Assembly (NCBI RefSeq): GCF_019075875.1
Contig: NZ_JAHOOZ010000001.1
Location: 620,001 to 684,000, forward strand
DNA length: 64,000 nucleotides
Origin: Novosphingobium sp. G106
GTDB taxonomy: Bacteria > Pseudomonadota > Alphaproteobacteria > Sphingomonadales > Sphingomonadaceae
Direction: 5' to 3'
A program made the translations under genes and the position numbers. Numbering within the stretch: the stretch's first letter is position 1; each line of letters begins with the position of its first letter. The notes under the pieces were generated by a model. That model saw only the letters and a list, made by a program, of their open reading frames with translations. It ran no database searches and was not told the DNA's origin. Shown in pieces: positions 8,012-15,475 of the stretch.

Positions 8012-8791
8012 TCAGGCCATGGTCGCCAGGGCCGTGCCGATCGCGACCATGACGAGCACGGCGAGCAGCAGGCCGATCAGCCAGGCGGGGATGCCGTTCC
8101 ACTCGGTCGGCTGGACCGCGGGGAGGCGGGGCCAATCGGCGAGCGGGGGCTCGTCGGAGTCGCGCGGCGTCTCGGCGCGCACGAGGGGGTAGACGTTGGA
8201 GGTTCCGGCGGCCTCGTCTTCCGCCGACTGCGGCGTGCGGCGCGGCTCGGGCTGGCGGAAGCCGTGAGCCCCGTAATCCGATTTAGGCCGCGAGACCATG
8301 TCGGGGCCGCTGATCTCGCTGACCATGGCGAGCTTCTCGAAAGCGAGCGACAGCTTCTGGTCGGCGAGGTGGCGGGCGATGGCCTGCCATTCGGCGTGGG
8401 CGGGGTTCTCGGTGCCCGGCTGGGGGAGGCGTTCGACGATGCGCTCCATCTCGGCGTCGACCGCGTGGAGCCGGTCCATCGCCGCCATGGCCGCGTGGCG
8501 GTCGCCGCACTTGATCGCGAGTTGCAGCCGGGTGAGCCCGAGCGCGCCGGCGCGCGAAAGCTGGAGCGTGCGGCTGAGCTCGGCCGCGAGGTGGGAGACG
8601 GGGTCGAGCGGCACGGCCGGGGCGGTGGGCTCGGCCTCGGGGGACACCTCGGGCTCCTGGAAGTGCGGGCCGAGGTAGGGATTGGGCGCGAGCGTCGCCG
8701 GGCGCCGCGGCAGATCGGCCATGCGGTAGGCGATCGTCGGCGCGGATGTACTGGCTGGCGTTGATGTCGGCTGCTTCGGCGAATTCGTCAC
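8012..8791 (-). CDS. Conserved hypothetical protein with C-terminal membrane anchor
   Basis: A GTG start at 8791 is preferred because GGAGGA lies just upstream; the open frame continues 42 codons further but reads as non-coding. The product is 259 residues: a Pro/Ser/Thr-rich N-terminus, a helical middle (LAAELSRTLQLSRAGALGLT, DRHAAMAAMDRLHAVDAEME) that could form a coiled coil, a disordered segment, and a single transmembrane helix at the very C-terminus (IPAWLIGLLLAVLVMVAIGT). The topology is that of a tail-anchored cytoplasmic protein. No family is recognised. It lies upstream of the HTH protein on the same strand, separated by the hairpin repeat. Confidence 0.75.
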   Translation of the reverse strand: MTNSPKQPTSTPASTSAPTIAYRMADLPRRPATLAPNPYLGPHFQEPEVSPEAEPTAPAVPLDPVSHLAAELSRTLQLSRAGALGLTRLQLAIKCGDRHAAMAAMDRLHAVDAEMERIVERLPQPGTENPAHAEWQAIARHLADQKLSLAFEKLAMVSEISGPDMVSRPKSDYGAHGFRQPEPRRTPQSAEDEAAGTSNVYPLVRAETPRDSDEPPLADWPRLPAVQPTEWNGIPAWLIGLLLAVLVMVAIGTALATMA

Positions 8792-9037
8792 TGTGTCCTC
8801 CCGGCCCCGCGGGTTCCTAAGGGCAAAACGGGGCGGCAGGGAACCGCGTTCCGTCCGGGCGTTCGCGGCCTGCGGCGAGGGACAGGGCGGCGGTTGGTTA
8901 GCCGATAAGTTAACCATATCACGGCCTTGGCGGCGGGGCTTTCGCCAATCTGTCAGCCAAGTGCCATGGGCGTCCGGTAAGGCATTCTGGGGCTTGGTGG
9001 ATCTTCACGAGAAGACCCTTGGCAGCGGAGAATTGCG

Positions 9038-9721
9038 ATGAAAATTACGGGAACGACGGATTCGGACATCCTCAACGGCACGGCGGGCGACGACCAGATC
9101 TTCGCGCTCGACGGTGACGACACGGTCCACGGCAAGGACGGCGCCGACAAGATCTACGGCAGCTTCGGCGACGACGACCTGTTCGGCGATACCGGCAACG
9201 ATTCGCTGTTCGGCGGCGACGGCAACGATTCGCTCAACGGCGGCGCGGGCATCGACATCCTCAATGGCGGCGAAGGCGACGACAAGCTGTTCGGCGGCGA
9301 CGACCGCGACCGGCTGGCGGGCGGCAACGGCATCGACGTGCTCAACGGCGGCAACGGCGACGACGACCTCGCCGGCGGCGGCGACAACGACACGCTGGTC
9401 GGTGGCAACGGCATGGACTTCCTCACCGGCGGCCTGGGCAAGGACGTGATGACCGGCGGCGCCGATGCCGACACCTTCTTCTACTACTCGCTCGACGAGA
9501 CCGGCGTGGGCGTGGCCGACCGTGACGTCATCACCGACTTCCAGGTCGGCATCGACAAGATCCACCTCGCCGGCTTGGGCCTGACCGCGGACAACATCAG
9601 CTTCCAGCAGACCGCGGCCTTCACGCTGGTGAACATCGACCTGGATGCCGACCACGTGCCCGACTACCAGATCCAGCTCAACAAGGCGGTCGGGGTGACG
9701 CTGAACGATATCCTGCTCTGA
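9038..9721 (+). CDS. Short RTX calcium-binding repeat protein, type I secretion substrate
   Basis: A 227-residue protein made almost wholly of GGxGxDxLx nonapeptide repeats (about 14 between residues 8 and 145, for example [20 protein letters not shown]). These fold as a calcium-loaded beta-roll. The tail has [14 protein letters not shown] and [17 protein letters not shown], the serralysin-type C-terminal module, and ends LNDILL like a type I secretion signal. There is no catalytic or adhesin domain and no N-terminal signal peptide. SD GGAGAA precedes the ATG. No ABC/MFP secretion genes are adjacent, so an exporter encoded elsewhere is required. Function outside the cell is unknown. Confidence 0.9.
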   Translation: MKITGTTDSDILNGTAGDDQIFALDGDDTVHGKDGADKIYGSFGDDDLFGDTGNDSLFGGDGNDSLNGGAGIDILNGGEGDDKLFGGDDRDRLAGGNGIDVLNGGNGDDDLAGGGDNDTLVGGNGMDFLTGGLGKDVMTGGADADTFFYYSLDETGVGVADRDVITDFQVGIDKIHLAGLGLTADNISFQQTAAFTLVNIDLDADHVPDYQIQLNKAVGVTLNDILL

Positions 9722-9760
9722 TCGGGCTGCTCTGAGCGTCAGGCGGCAGTTCGCTCCCAT

Positions 9761-9812
9761 GCTGGCGCGTGCGGGCAGTGCAGCTTTTTGCACTTGCCCC
9801 GCGCGCGCCAGC
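9761..9812 (+). terminator. Long imperfect hairpin after the RTX gene
   Basis: Arms GCTGGCGCG... and ...CGCGCCAGC form a stem of over 20 bp with one mismatch and two small bulges around a gctttt loop, starting 40 bp after the RTX stop. No U-run follows, so it is a strong RNA structure and only a possible transcript end. Confidence 0.45.
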
Positions 9813-9853
9813 GTTCAAAGGTGCCCGTAAACCGACAAACACGGGAGAATCCA

Positions 9854-10714
9854 ATGCCGCGCGCGACAATCAACGGAATAGGCATCGAGTACGAGCTGCA
9901 CGGGCCGGAGGGCGGCAAGCCCGTCGCGCTGACGCCGGGTGGGCGCTTCCACATGGACACCCCGGGCATCCGCGAATTCGCGCTCGAGCTGGCCAAAGGC
10001 GGCCGCCGCGCGCTGATCTATGATCGGCCGAACTGCGGCAAGTCCGACGCCTATGTCGGCGGGCTCAGCGAGAGCGAGAACCAGGCCGAAGCGCTGACCG
10101 GGCTGATCCGCCACCTCGGCCTCGGGCCGACGGCGATCATCGGCGGCTCGGGCGGCAGCCGCGTCTCGCTGCTCGCCGCGGCGCGCGATCCCGAGATCTG
10201 CTCGCACCTCGCGCTCTGGTGGATCAGCGGCGAGCCGATCGGGCTGATGCAGCTTGCCGGCTACTATTGCGGCGAGGCGGCGGGGCTGTGCAGCGTCGGC
10301 GGCATGGAAGCCGTGATGAACGCGACGTCCTGGGCCGAGAACTTCGCGATGAGCCCGACCTCGAAGGACTATGTCCGCAATTTCGATCCGGCCAAGTTCA
10401 TCGAGATCATGCAGCGCTGGGCGACCTCGTACCAGCCGTCGGACATCTCGCCGGTGCCGGGGATGAAGCCGGTCGACTTCGCGCGCATCCGTGTGCCGGC
10501 GATCGTCTTCCGCAGCCATTCGAGCGACCTGTCGCACACGCGCACGACCAGCGACTGGGTCGCGCGGCTGTTGCCGCAGGCGCAGTACCTCGATCCGCCG
10601 TGGCGCGACGACGAATGGAACTACCAGTCGGGCAGCACCGCCGCCGGCAATGGCCATTCGCTCTTCATCTCCTGGCCGAAGCTCGCGCCGAAGATCCTCG
10701 AGCTAACTGCCTAA
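9854..10714 (+). CDS. Alpha/beta hydrolase
   Basis: A 286-residue alpha/beta hydrolase fold protein. The start at 9854 has GGGAGA upstream; an ATG 66 bp earlier lacks one. The nucleophile elbow is GGSGG at 97-101 with Ser99. The segment ALIYDRPNCGKSD before it is the usual loop in the family, and GNGHSLFISWP near residue 270 supplies the likely catalytic His. No signal peptide, so cytoplasmic. Esterase or C-C hydrolase activity is possible, but the substrate cannot be read from sequence. A strong intrinsic terminator follows, so the gene is probably transcribed alone. Confidence 0.88.
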   Translation: MPRATINGIGIEYELHGPEGGKPVALTPGGRFHMDTPGIREFALELAKGGRRALIYDRPNCGKSDAYVGGLSESENQAEALTGLIRHLGLGPTAIIGGSGGSRVSLLAAARDPEICSHLALWWISGEPIGLMQLAGYYCGEAAGLCSVGGMEAVMNATSWAENFAMSPTSKDYVRNFDPAKFIEIMQRWATSYQPSDISPVPGMKPVDFARIRVPAIVFRSHSSDLSHTRTTSDWVARLLPQAQYLDPPWRDDEWNYQSGSTAAGNGHSLFISWPKLAPKILELTA

Positions 10715-10748
10715 GAAACGGCAAACTGAAATATTTGTACGGTAAACG

Positions 10749-10785
10749 ACGGCCCGGGAACCAACCCGGGCCGTTAGTCGTTTTT
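10749..10785 (+). terminator. Rho-independent terminator of the alpha/beta hydrolase gene
   Basis: Perfect 10-bp stem ACGGCCCGGG / CCCGGGCCGT with loop aaccaa (10749-10774), a short bulged extension, then TTTTT at 10781-10785. Correctly placed 35 bp after the stop at 10714. Confidence 0.9.
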
Positions 10786-10839
10786 GTCACAGGGTCTCCG
10801 CATTTCGACTATCCGAACCCATAATTGAGGGGGCGTGAT

Positions 10840-11202
10840 ATGGAGCGTAGCTATCCGATCGTGCTGATCGTCGAGGACGAGCCCATCGTCCGCTTCTACG
10901 AGAGCGAACTTGCCGAGGGCGCCGGTTTTCTCACCTTGATGGCCAGCAACGCCGACGAGGCGCTACGCGAGCTCGAGGGGCCGGTCGCGGTGCGGATCCT
11001 GCTGACCGACGTCTCGATGCCCGGCTCGATGGACGGTCTGGAACTGGCCAACATGGTGCGCGAGCGCTGGCCCGACGTGCGCATCGTCGTCGCCTCGGGC
11101 CACGTCGACAGCCAGCCGGGCGACGGCTGCGAAGAGATCGTCTACGTCCACAAGCCCTTCACGCCGCACGAACTGATCGCCGCGCTGCAGAGCGTGGTCT
11201 AG
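10840..11202 (+). CDS. Stand-alone response regulator receiver (CheY-like)
   Basis: A 120-residue single receiver domain. It has the acidic pair in VEDEP (residues 11-15), phospho-acceptor Asp57 in LLTDVSMPG, an Ser/Thr-position residue in VVASGH, and Lys105 in HKPFTPHEL. There is no output domain, so it works as a phosphate shuttle or by protein-protein contact. The ATG at 10840 is preferred since GAGGGGG lies 7-13 bp upstream. No histidine kinase is adjacent; the nearest is the orphan kinase at 19983, with no evidence that they pair. Confidence 0.92.
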   Translation: MERSYPIVLIVEDEPIVRFYESELAEGAGFLTLMASNADEALRELEGPVAVRILLTDVSMPGSMDGLELANMVRERWPDVRIVVASGHVDSQPGDGCEEIVYVHKPFTPHELIAALQSVV

Positions 11203-11215
11203 CCTTTCCGGCGCT

Positions 11216-11878
11216 TCAGACCGGTTGGTATCGAACGGAAACCTTCGCCCGTCGGCGCATGGCGGCACCGATCATGCCGACGCCGGCCAGCATCATGGCC
11301 CAGGTCTGCGGTTCCGGCACGGGCGACGATGCCAGCGTGATCACGCGGAAATGGTCGCCCGGCGCGTCGGTCGAGAGGAAATTGAGCCGCAGGCTGTTCG
11401 CGCCCGGGCTGCCCAGCGTGATGAAATCGACACTCGGTTCCAGCCCGACCGAGGCCGGATCGAGATAGGTGACGCCCGCTGCGCCGAGATAGTTCGAGGC
11501 GATCAGCTGCGAGCGCAGGGTGATCGCGGCCAGTACCGGCGTGTCGAAAGTGATCGTTCCCTGCAGCGTCTCGCGCGCGAGCGGATCGAAGAAGACGAAA
11601 TGGCTGTTGACCCGCGTGCCCGCAGCGATGTTGGTCAGCCCGAAATTGGCGATCAGTTCGTCGGTCAGAACGAAGTTCTGCGCCTCGTCGAAGGCGTAGA
11701 AGTTGTTGGTGTTGAAATTGTCCTGACCGACCGTGAACGGGCCGGTGCCGGTCAGGTTCACGAAGCTTCCGGCGCCCTGGACCGATCCGCCGTCGATCAG
11801 GCCGGACAGGACGGTTGCACCGGCCGGGACCGAGGTCGCGGCGAGAAGAGTGACGAGACCGGAAAGAAGCTTCTTCAA
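11216..11878 (-). CDS. PEPxxWA-CTERM sorting domain-containing protein
   Basis: A 220-residue secreted protein: N-terminal signal peptide (KKLLSGLVTLLAATSVPAGA), a beta-rich middle, and a C-terminal PEP-CTERM signal with PVPEPQTWAMMLAGVGMIGA followed by RRR. The PEPxxWA variant is typical of sphingomonads. Such proteins are thought to be cleaved by exosortase and sorted to the envelope, often with exopolysaccharide systems; none is visible in this window. The start is TTG at 11878 with AGGTG about 6 bp upstream, and no ATG is available nearby. Its cargo function is unknown. Confidence 0.9.
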   Translation of the reverse strand: MKKLLSGLVTLLAATSVPAGATVLSGLIDGGSVQGAGSFVNLTGTGPFTVGQDNFNTNNFYAFDEAQNFVLTDELIANFGLTNIAAGTRVNSHFVFFDPLARETLQGTITFDTPVLAAITLRSQLIASNYLGAAGVTYLDPASVGLEPSVDFITLGSPGANSLRLNFLSTDAPGDHFRVITLASSPVPEPQTWAMMLAGVGMIGAAMRRRAKVSVRYQPV

Positions 11879-11903
11879 AATGACACCTGCTAGCCCGAGG
11901 GAG

Positions 11904-11993
11904 GAGCGGGCGTTTGCCCGCTCGATTGGGCTTGCGGTATCGGCGCCTTGTTACAGATAAATTTCGTTTCGGCTGTCGGCTGCGACAGCCGAA
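11904..11993 (-). promoter_or_regulatory. Structured leader of the PEP-CTERM gene
   Basis: Two perfect inverted repeats lie upstream of the TTG start: GAGCGGGC-gttt-GCCCGCTC (11904-11923) and TTCGGCTGTCG-gctg-CGACAGCCGAA (11968-11993, 11-bp stem). Neither has a U-run. They may fold in the 5' leader or serve as operator sites. Confidence 0.45.
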
Positions 11994-12380
11994 TGACATT
12001 GTGCCATTTCCGTTCATTCTGCCTGCAGGCATGGGGAGCGCGGCAGTCGGCTCGCCTCGTGCCCGATGCCCGCGAAATGCGCCCCCGGCCACTTTAATGG
12101 GCACCCGGAGGCGCATCCGTTCACCAGTCGCCGAGGTGCTGAAGCTCGACCGGCAGCCCCAGAGATAGCACGTCGATGCCATATTGGGATGTTGCGAAGT
12201 CGCAACTTTGATTGCTATTTGGCAAGCAAGGCTTCTGAGCTTTACCCATCTTGTTTGCGTTAAAGACAAGGAAAATCAGTCTTATATGGTTGAAGTGAGG
12301 CTTAACTTTACCTGGGCCGGATAATTACTTTCGATAAAGTTTTAAAGTTTTTGTTAACTGCTCGACGCTATCGATATGGC

Positions 12381-12475
12381 ATCGGGGTCGGTACCCCCGA
12401 TTCAGGGACGGTACCCCTGGTAACGACAAAATCACGCCCCATCCTGGAGCCCCGCTTCGGCGGGGCTTTTCTTTG
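12381..12475 (+). ncRNA. Candidate small RNA: twin hairpins with matching loops plus terminator
   Basis: Within a 747-bp stretch without a gene (11879-12625), two tandem hairpins, ATCGGGG-tcggtac-CCCCGAT (12381-12401) and CAGGG-acggtac-CCCTG (12403-12419), present nearly identical 7-nt loops. They are followed by an intrinsic terminator with a UUCG-type tetraloop (12448-12467). No plausible ORF covers the region. A weak TTGTTA (12351) / GATATG (12373) promoter-like pair lies upstream. This is a structural inference only; the 5' end is unknown. Confidence 0.45.
12448..12475 (+). terminator. Rho-independent terminator with TTCG tetraloop
   Basis: AGCCCCGC-ttcg-GCGGGGCT (12448-12467) followed by TTTCTTTG. 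A textbook rightward terminator, yet no protein-coding gene on the plus strand ends within 1.2 kb upstream; this is what suggests a non-coding transcript. Confidence 0.85.
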
Positions 12476-12625
12476 ATGCCAACGAGGCAGGGGCCCGTTG
12501 CCGCACTCCATGCGGCCAAGCGCCGGTCGGGCTGCGCCTTCGCCCGTTCATCTGCATCAAGAATTCGTAATTATTCAAAGCGCGCCTGGCGGTCTATCTT
12601 CACCCCATGAGAGCGGATCGGCCGG

Positions 12626-12955
12626 ATGGATAGGAATGTGGTCAGTCGCCTCGCACCGGATGCCGAGGCCATCGTGCAACTCTACAGGGAGGGGGCGTCC
12701 CTGGCCGACCTGGGCATTCGCTGGCACTGCCATTCGAACACGATCAAACGGTTCCTCGTTTCGCAGGACGTTGTCCTGCGTCGCTCAAGGCCAAAGCGCG
12801 GTCTGGATGAGGCGGAGATCGTCCGAATGCTGGATGAAGGTTTCGATGCGCACGAAGTGGCGCGGATGTTCAAGGTTCATCCCGAAACCCTGGCCGAGTT
12901 CCTCGTCGCAAAATGCGCAGTGATCGCATCGAACCCCGTGCGCCGACGTCGCTGA
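12626..12955 (+). CDS. Small protein with two resolvase-type helix-turn-helix repeats
   Basis: A 109-residue protein containing two HTH-like units: residues about 12-46 (IVQLYREGASLADLGIRWHC then SNTIKRFL) and about 63-95 (AEIVRMLDEGFDAHEVARMF then KVHPETLAEFL). Both resemble the C-terminal HTH of serine recombinases/Hin, arranged in tandem like a transposase DNA-binding arm, but no catalytic domain is present. It ends in an Arg-rich tail (RRRR). Possible DNA-binding protein or the remnant of a mobile element. No good Shine-Dalgarno precedes the ATG, which lowers confidence in the start. Confidence 0.65.
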   Translation: MDRNVVSRLAPDAEAIVQLYREGASLADLGIRWHCHSNTIKRFLVSQDVVLRRSRPKRGLDEAEIVRMLDEGFDAHEVARMFKVHPETLAEFLVAKCAVIASNPVRRRR

Positions 12956-13263
12956 CTGAACTCGGTTCGGGCCTCAGTGGTTCGTGGGGATGACGAACCT
13001 GATGGTTTCCTGGTTCGCGGCGCAGGCGGTGCCGCCGGATGGCCGAAAACTGGCCCTTCCTCAGGGCGTCGAGGGGGCAATCGCTGCCGTTCGCCCCGGT
13101 GGAACACAGCGCCGGCTTGGCTCCGATCAGGGCGCGTGCCTGAACCCTCGATAGCAGCCTTCGCGCCGAAAATGTCTGTTTTGTGCCCTCCCTGCCGCTG
13201 CAAAACCTAGGCAGGCAGGCGCCGCTGGCCGATGGAAGCTGGGAAGCACAATTCGGGAGACAG
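12956..13263. other. Gene-free stretch
   Basis: About 308 bp between the HTH protein and the SDR gene. A 108-codon minus-strand frame (12877-13203) exists but is Arg/Pro-rich with no recognisable fold, and reads as compositional noise. No terminator, repeat or RNA gene seen. Confidence 0.5.
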
Positions 13264-14169
13264 ATGATGGAACGCCAGAAGGAACTGGATCTGACCGGCA
13301 AGGTCGTGATCGTTACGGGCGCCAGCCGCGGCGTGGGCAAGCAGGCCGCGCTCGACTTCGCGCGGCGCGGGGCCAGGGTGGTGCTGGCCGCGCGCACGGT
13401 CGATCCCGATCCCACCCTGCCAGGCAGCATGGGCGAGACGCTGAAGGAAATCGAGGCGCTCGGCGGCGAAGCGCTGGCCGTGCAGACCGACATCGCCAGG
13501 CAGGCGGACCTGAAGAAGCTGGTCGATACGACGGTCGAGCGCTTCGGCGGGATCGACGTGCTGGTCAACAATGCCGCTTCGACCGTCGGTTCGGTCTGGT
13601 CGAAGAAGTTTGCAGACCTGACTTTCGCGGAATGGACCAACGACTTCGATATCAACCTGCATGCGCCGTTCACGCTGATGCAGCTCGTCACGCCGATCAT
13701 GGCCGCGCGCGGCGGCGGGCGGATCATCAACGTGACCACGGGCAGCGGTGAAGTGTTCCGCATGACCGAGGAGCACGTGCCGCCGAGCGAAGTCGTCGGG
13801 CGCAACCTCGTCGTGCCGAGCTATTTCGCCAGCAAGCGCGCGCTCGACCGGCTGAGCAACGTGATCGCGCCCGAACTGCGCAAGGACAACGTCTACGTCA
13901 TAGGTCTGCACCCTGGCTGGGTCGCGACCGAGATCGTCAGCAAGCGGCTGGAGGCCCAGGGCTTCGATCCCAAGGAGGGCGACAACCGGCCGGTGCTGCC
14001 GACCGTGCCCGCGCGGATGATCGTCTATTTCTCCAGCTGCGAGAACCCGAACGAATACACCGGCCGGCTGTTCTGGGCTGAGCGCGAGATGGCCGACATG
14101 GGCGTCTCCTTCGATCCGACCGTGACTGAGGGACGGGCCGAGATCGAACTGGCCGAGACCAGGTACTGA
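13264..14169 (+). CDS. SDR-family oxidoreductase
   Basis: A 301-residue short-chain dehydrogenase, longer than the classical 250 because of insertions after beta-2 (VDPDPTLPGSMGET) and around the active site (SGEVFRMTEEHVPPSEVVGR). It has TGASRGVG at 18-25, NNAA at 102-105 in place of NNAG, and Tyr187/Lys191 in YFASK. Arg at the end of beta-2 (LAARTVD) suggests NADP(H). GGGAG 5 bp before the ATG at 13264 supports this start over the longer open frame. The AraC regulator follows 80 bp downstream on the same strand and may be functionally linked. The substrate is unknown. Confidence 0.88.
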   Translation: MMERQKELDLTGKVVIVTGASRGVGKQAALDFARRGARVVLAARTVDPDPTLPGSMGETLKEIEALGGEALAVQTDIARQADLKKLVDTTVERFGGIDVLVNNAASTVGSVWSKKFADLTFAEWTNDFDINLHAPFTLMQLVTPIMAARGGGRIINVTTGSGEVFRMTEEHVPPSEVVGRNLVVPSYFASKRALDRLSNVIAPELRKDNVYVIGLHPGWVATEIVSKRLEAQGFDPKEGDNRPVLPTVPARMIVYFSSCENPNEYTGRLFWAEREMADMGVSFDPTVTEGRAEIELAETRY

Positions 14170-14249
14170 GCGCAAGTACTGGGCGAGCGCCGTCAGCCTT
14201 TACCTGCCCCTGCTGCCGTGTTTAGCTGCTGCTCCGAGGTGACGCCCTG

Positions 14250-15218
14250 ATGGGCATGTGGAGTGGTGCGGTGAACGACGGCAGCAGCGGCGACGTGCGG
14301 CAGACCGGTGCCGCTCTCGAGGCGCGCAAGCGCGACCTGTCGCGCTGGGTGGACATCCGCAAGTCGATCTTCGACGACGTCGACCGATTCACCGCGGAGC
14401 GGCAGGTCAGCTTCGCGGGCGGGGCGATCGAAGTGCGCCGTTACAGCTGGTCGAAACCGGTCGAGTCCGTCTGGACCACGGGCCAGCGCTGCTATCTGTT
14501 TCACATGGCGCTCGATGGCGGCGGGCCGCCCCACGTCGTCACCAACCTCCGGTCGGGCCGGAACGCGCCCGGCCACATGGGCCGGCTCGCCATGGTGCCG
14601 CCGGGGCAGGAGCTCTCGTCGATCTCGCAGCCCGGCTCCTCGCGCGGAATCCGCTGCCTGCTCGACGCGGCGCTGCTCGAGTCTTTCCTCGACGACGTGC
14701 CCGACTGGCGGGAGGCTTCGCTGCACGAGGCCTTCCACCTGTCGGGCGGCCAGATCGAGTGGCTGATGCGGCGGATGTACCGCGAGACGGCCGAGCCGGA
14801 TTTCGCGACCGTGCCGATGCTGGAAGTGCTGTCGAAGCAGCTCGCGGTCGAGATCGTCCGCAAGTTCCGGCTGCGCAGCATCAACGACTTTCGCGCTGGC
14901 GGCCTCGCCCCCTGGCGCATGCAGCGCATCCGCGAGCGGCTCCATGCCGACGCTCCGTTGCCCGACCTGACCGAGCTCGCAATGCTCTGTGATATGACCG
15001 TTCGCCATCTCGCCCGCGCCTTCCGCACCGAGACCGGCCAGACGCTCGGCAAGTACCGCGAACAGGTCATGGTCGAGCGCGCGACGCAGATGCTTGGCAA
15101 GGGCATGACGATCCGCGATGTGGGCATGGCGCTGGGCTTCTCGGGCGCCGGAGGGTTCCGCTCGGCCTTCCGCCGCGCGACCGGCTTCCTGCCGGGCGAG
15201 ATCAAGGCGCCGCGCTAG
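14250..15218 (+). CDS. AraC-family transcriptional regulator
   Basis: A 322-residue regulator. The C-terminal 100 residues contain the double HTH of the AraC/XylS family: LTELAMLCDMTVRHLARAF as the first and MTIRDVGMALGFSGAGGF then RSAFRRATGFLP as the second. The N-terminal two thirds is a divergent sensor/dimerisation domain with no clear cupin signature. It lies downstream of and parallel to the SDR at 13264, a plausible target. Its TAG stop overlaps the stop of the convergent 58-aa gene within a CTAG. Confidence 0.9.
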   Translation: MGMWSGAVNDGSSGDVRQTGAALEARKRDLSRWVDIRKSIFDDVDRFTAERQVSFAGGAIEVRRYSWSKPVESVWTTGQRCYLFHMALDGGGPPHVVTNLRSGRNAPGHMGRLAMVPPGQELSSISQPGSSRGIRCLLDAALLESFLDDVPDWREASLHEAFHLSGGQIEWLMRRMYRETAEPDFATVPMLEVLSKQLAVEIVRKFRLRSINDFRAGGLAPWRMQRIRERLHADAPLPDLTELAMLCDMTVRHLARAFRTETGQTLGKYREQVMVERATQMLGKGMTIRDVGMALGFSGAGGFRSAFRRATGFLPGEIKAPR

Positions 15219-15391
15219 TCAGTGGGGCGCGGGATGCGCTTGCCCTTGGTCCGGCTGGTGAGATGGAACTGCCGGCAGCGGTCGCAGCGATAGATCCGCA
15301 GCGGAACGCGGCCGGCCTGCGCGGCGATCAAGGCCTCGGCTTCCGACGTGTAGTGCACCTTACGGTTGCAAATGCTCAGCCTCGTGCGCAC
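15215..15391 (-). CDS. 58-aa Cys-rich small protein
   Basis: A short gene: GTG at 15391 with GGAG 10 bp upstream, reading 58 codons to a TAG at 15215-15217. The protein begins MRTRLSICNRKVHYTS, continues with an Ala-rich helix (EAEALIAAQAGR) and ends YRCDRCRQFHLTSRTKGK plus a basic tail. Cys8, Cys36, Cys39 and His43 could bind one zinc. I recall similar short CDRCxxFHLTSR proteins in sphingomonad genomes, which supports it being real. Its stop overlaps that of the AraC gene. Zinc-ribbon RNA or DNA binding is a guess. Confidence 0.72.
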   Translation of the reverse strand: MRTRLSICNRKVHYTSEAEALIAAQAGRVPLRIYRCDRCRQFHLTSRTKGKRIPRPTD

Positions 15392-15475
15392 TGCCGTGCT
15401 TCTCCAGGAGCGTGGGGCCGGGCAAATCCTGGCGGCAATAGCGTTTCGGCGATGGCCCGGACTCGTTCGGTCTGT

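Noticed and set aside
9005..9793. Repetitive minus-strand frame and possible CRISPR-like repeats at the RTX gene
   Set aside because: The periodicity is 27 bp from RTX nonapeptide codons; there are no conserved repeats with unique spacers.
12870..13805. Minus-strand frames across 12.87-13.8 kb
   Set aside because: They run antisense through the SDR gene and contain no family motif.
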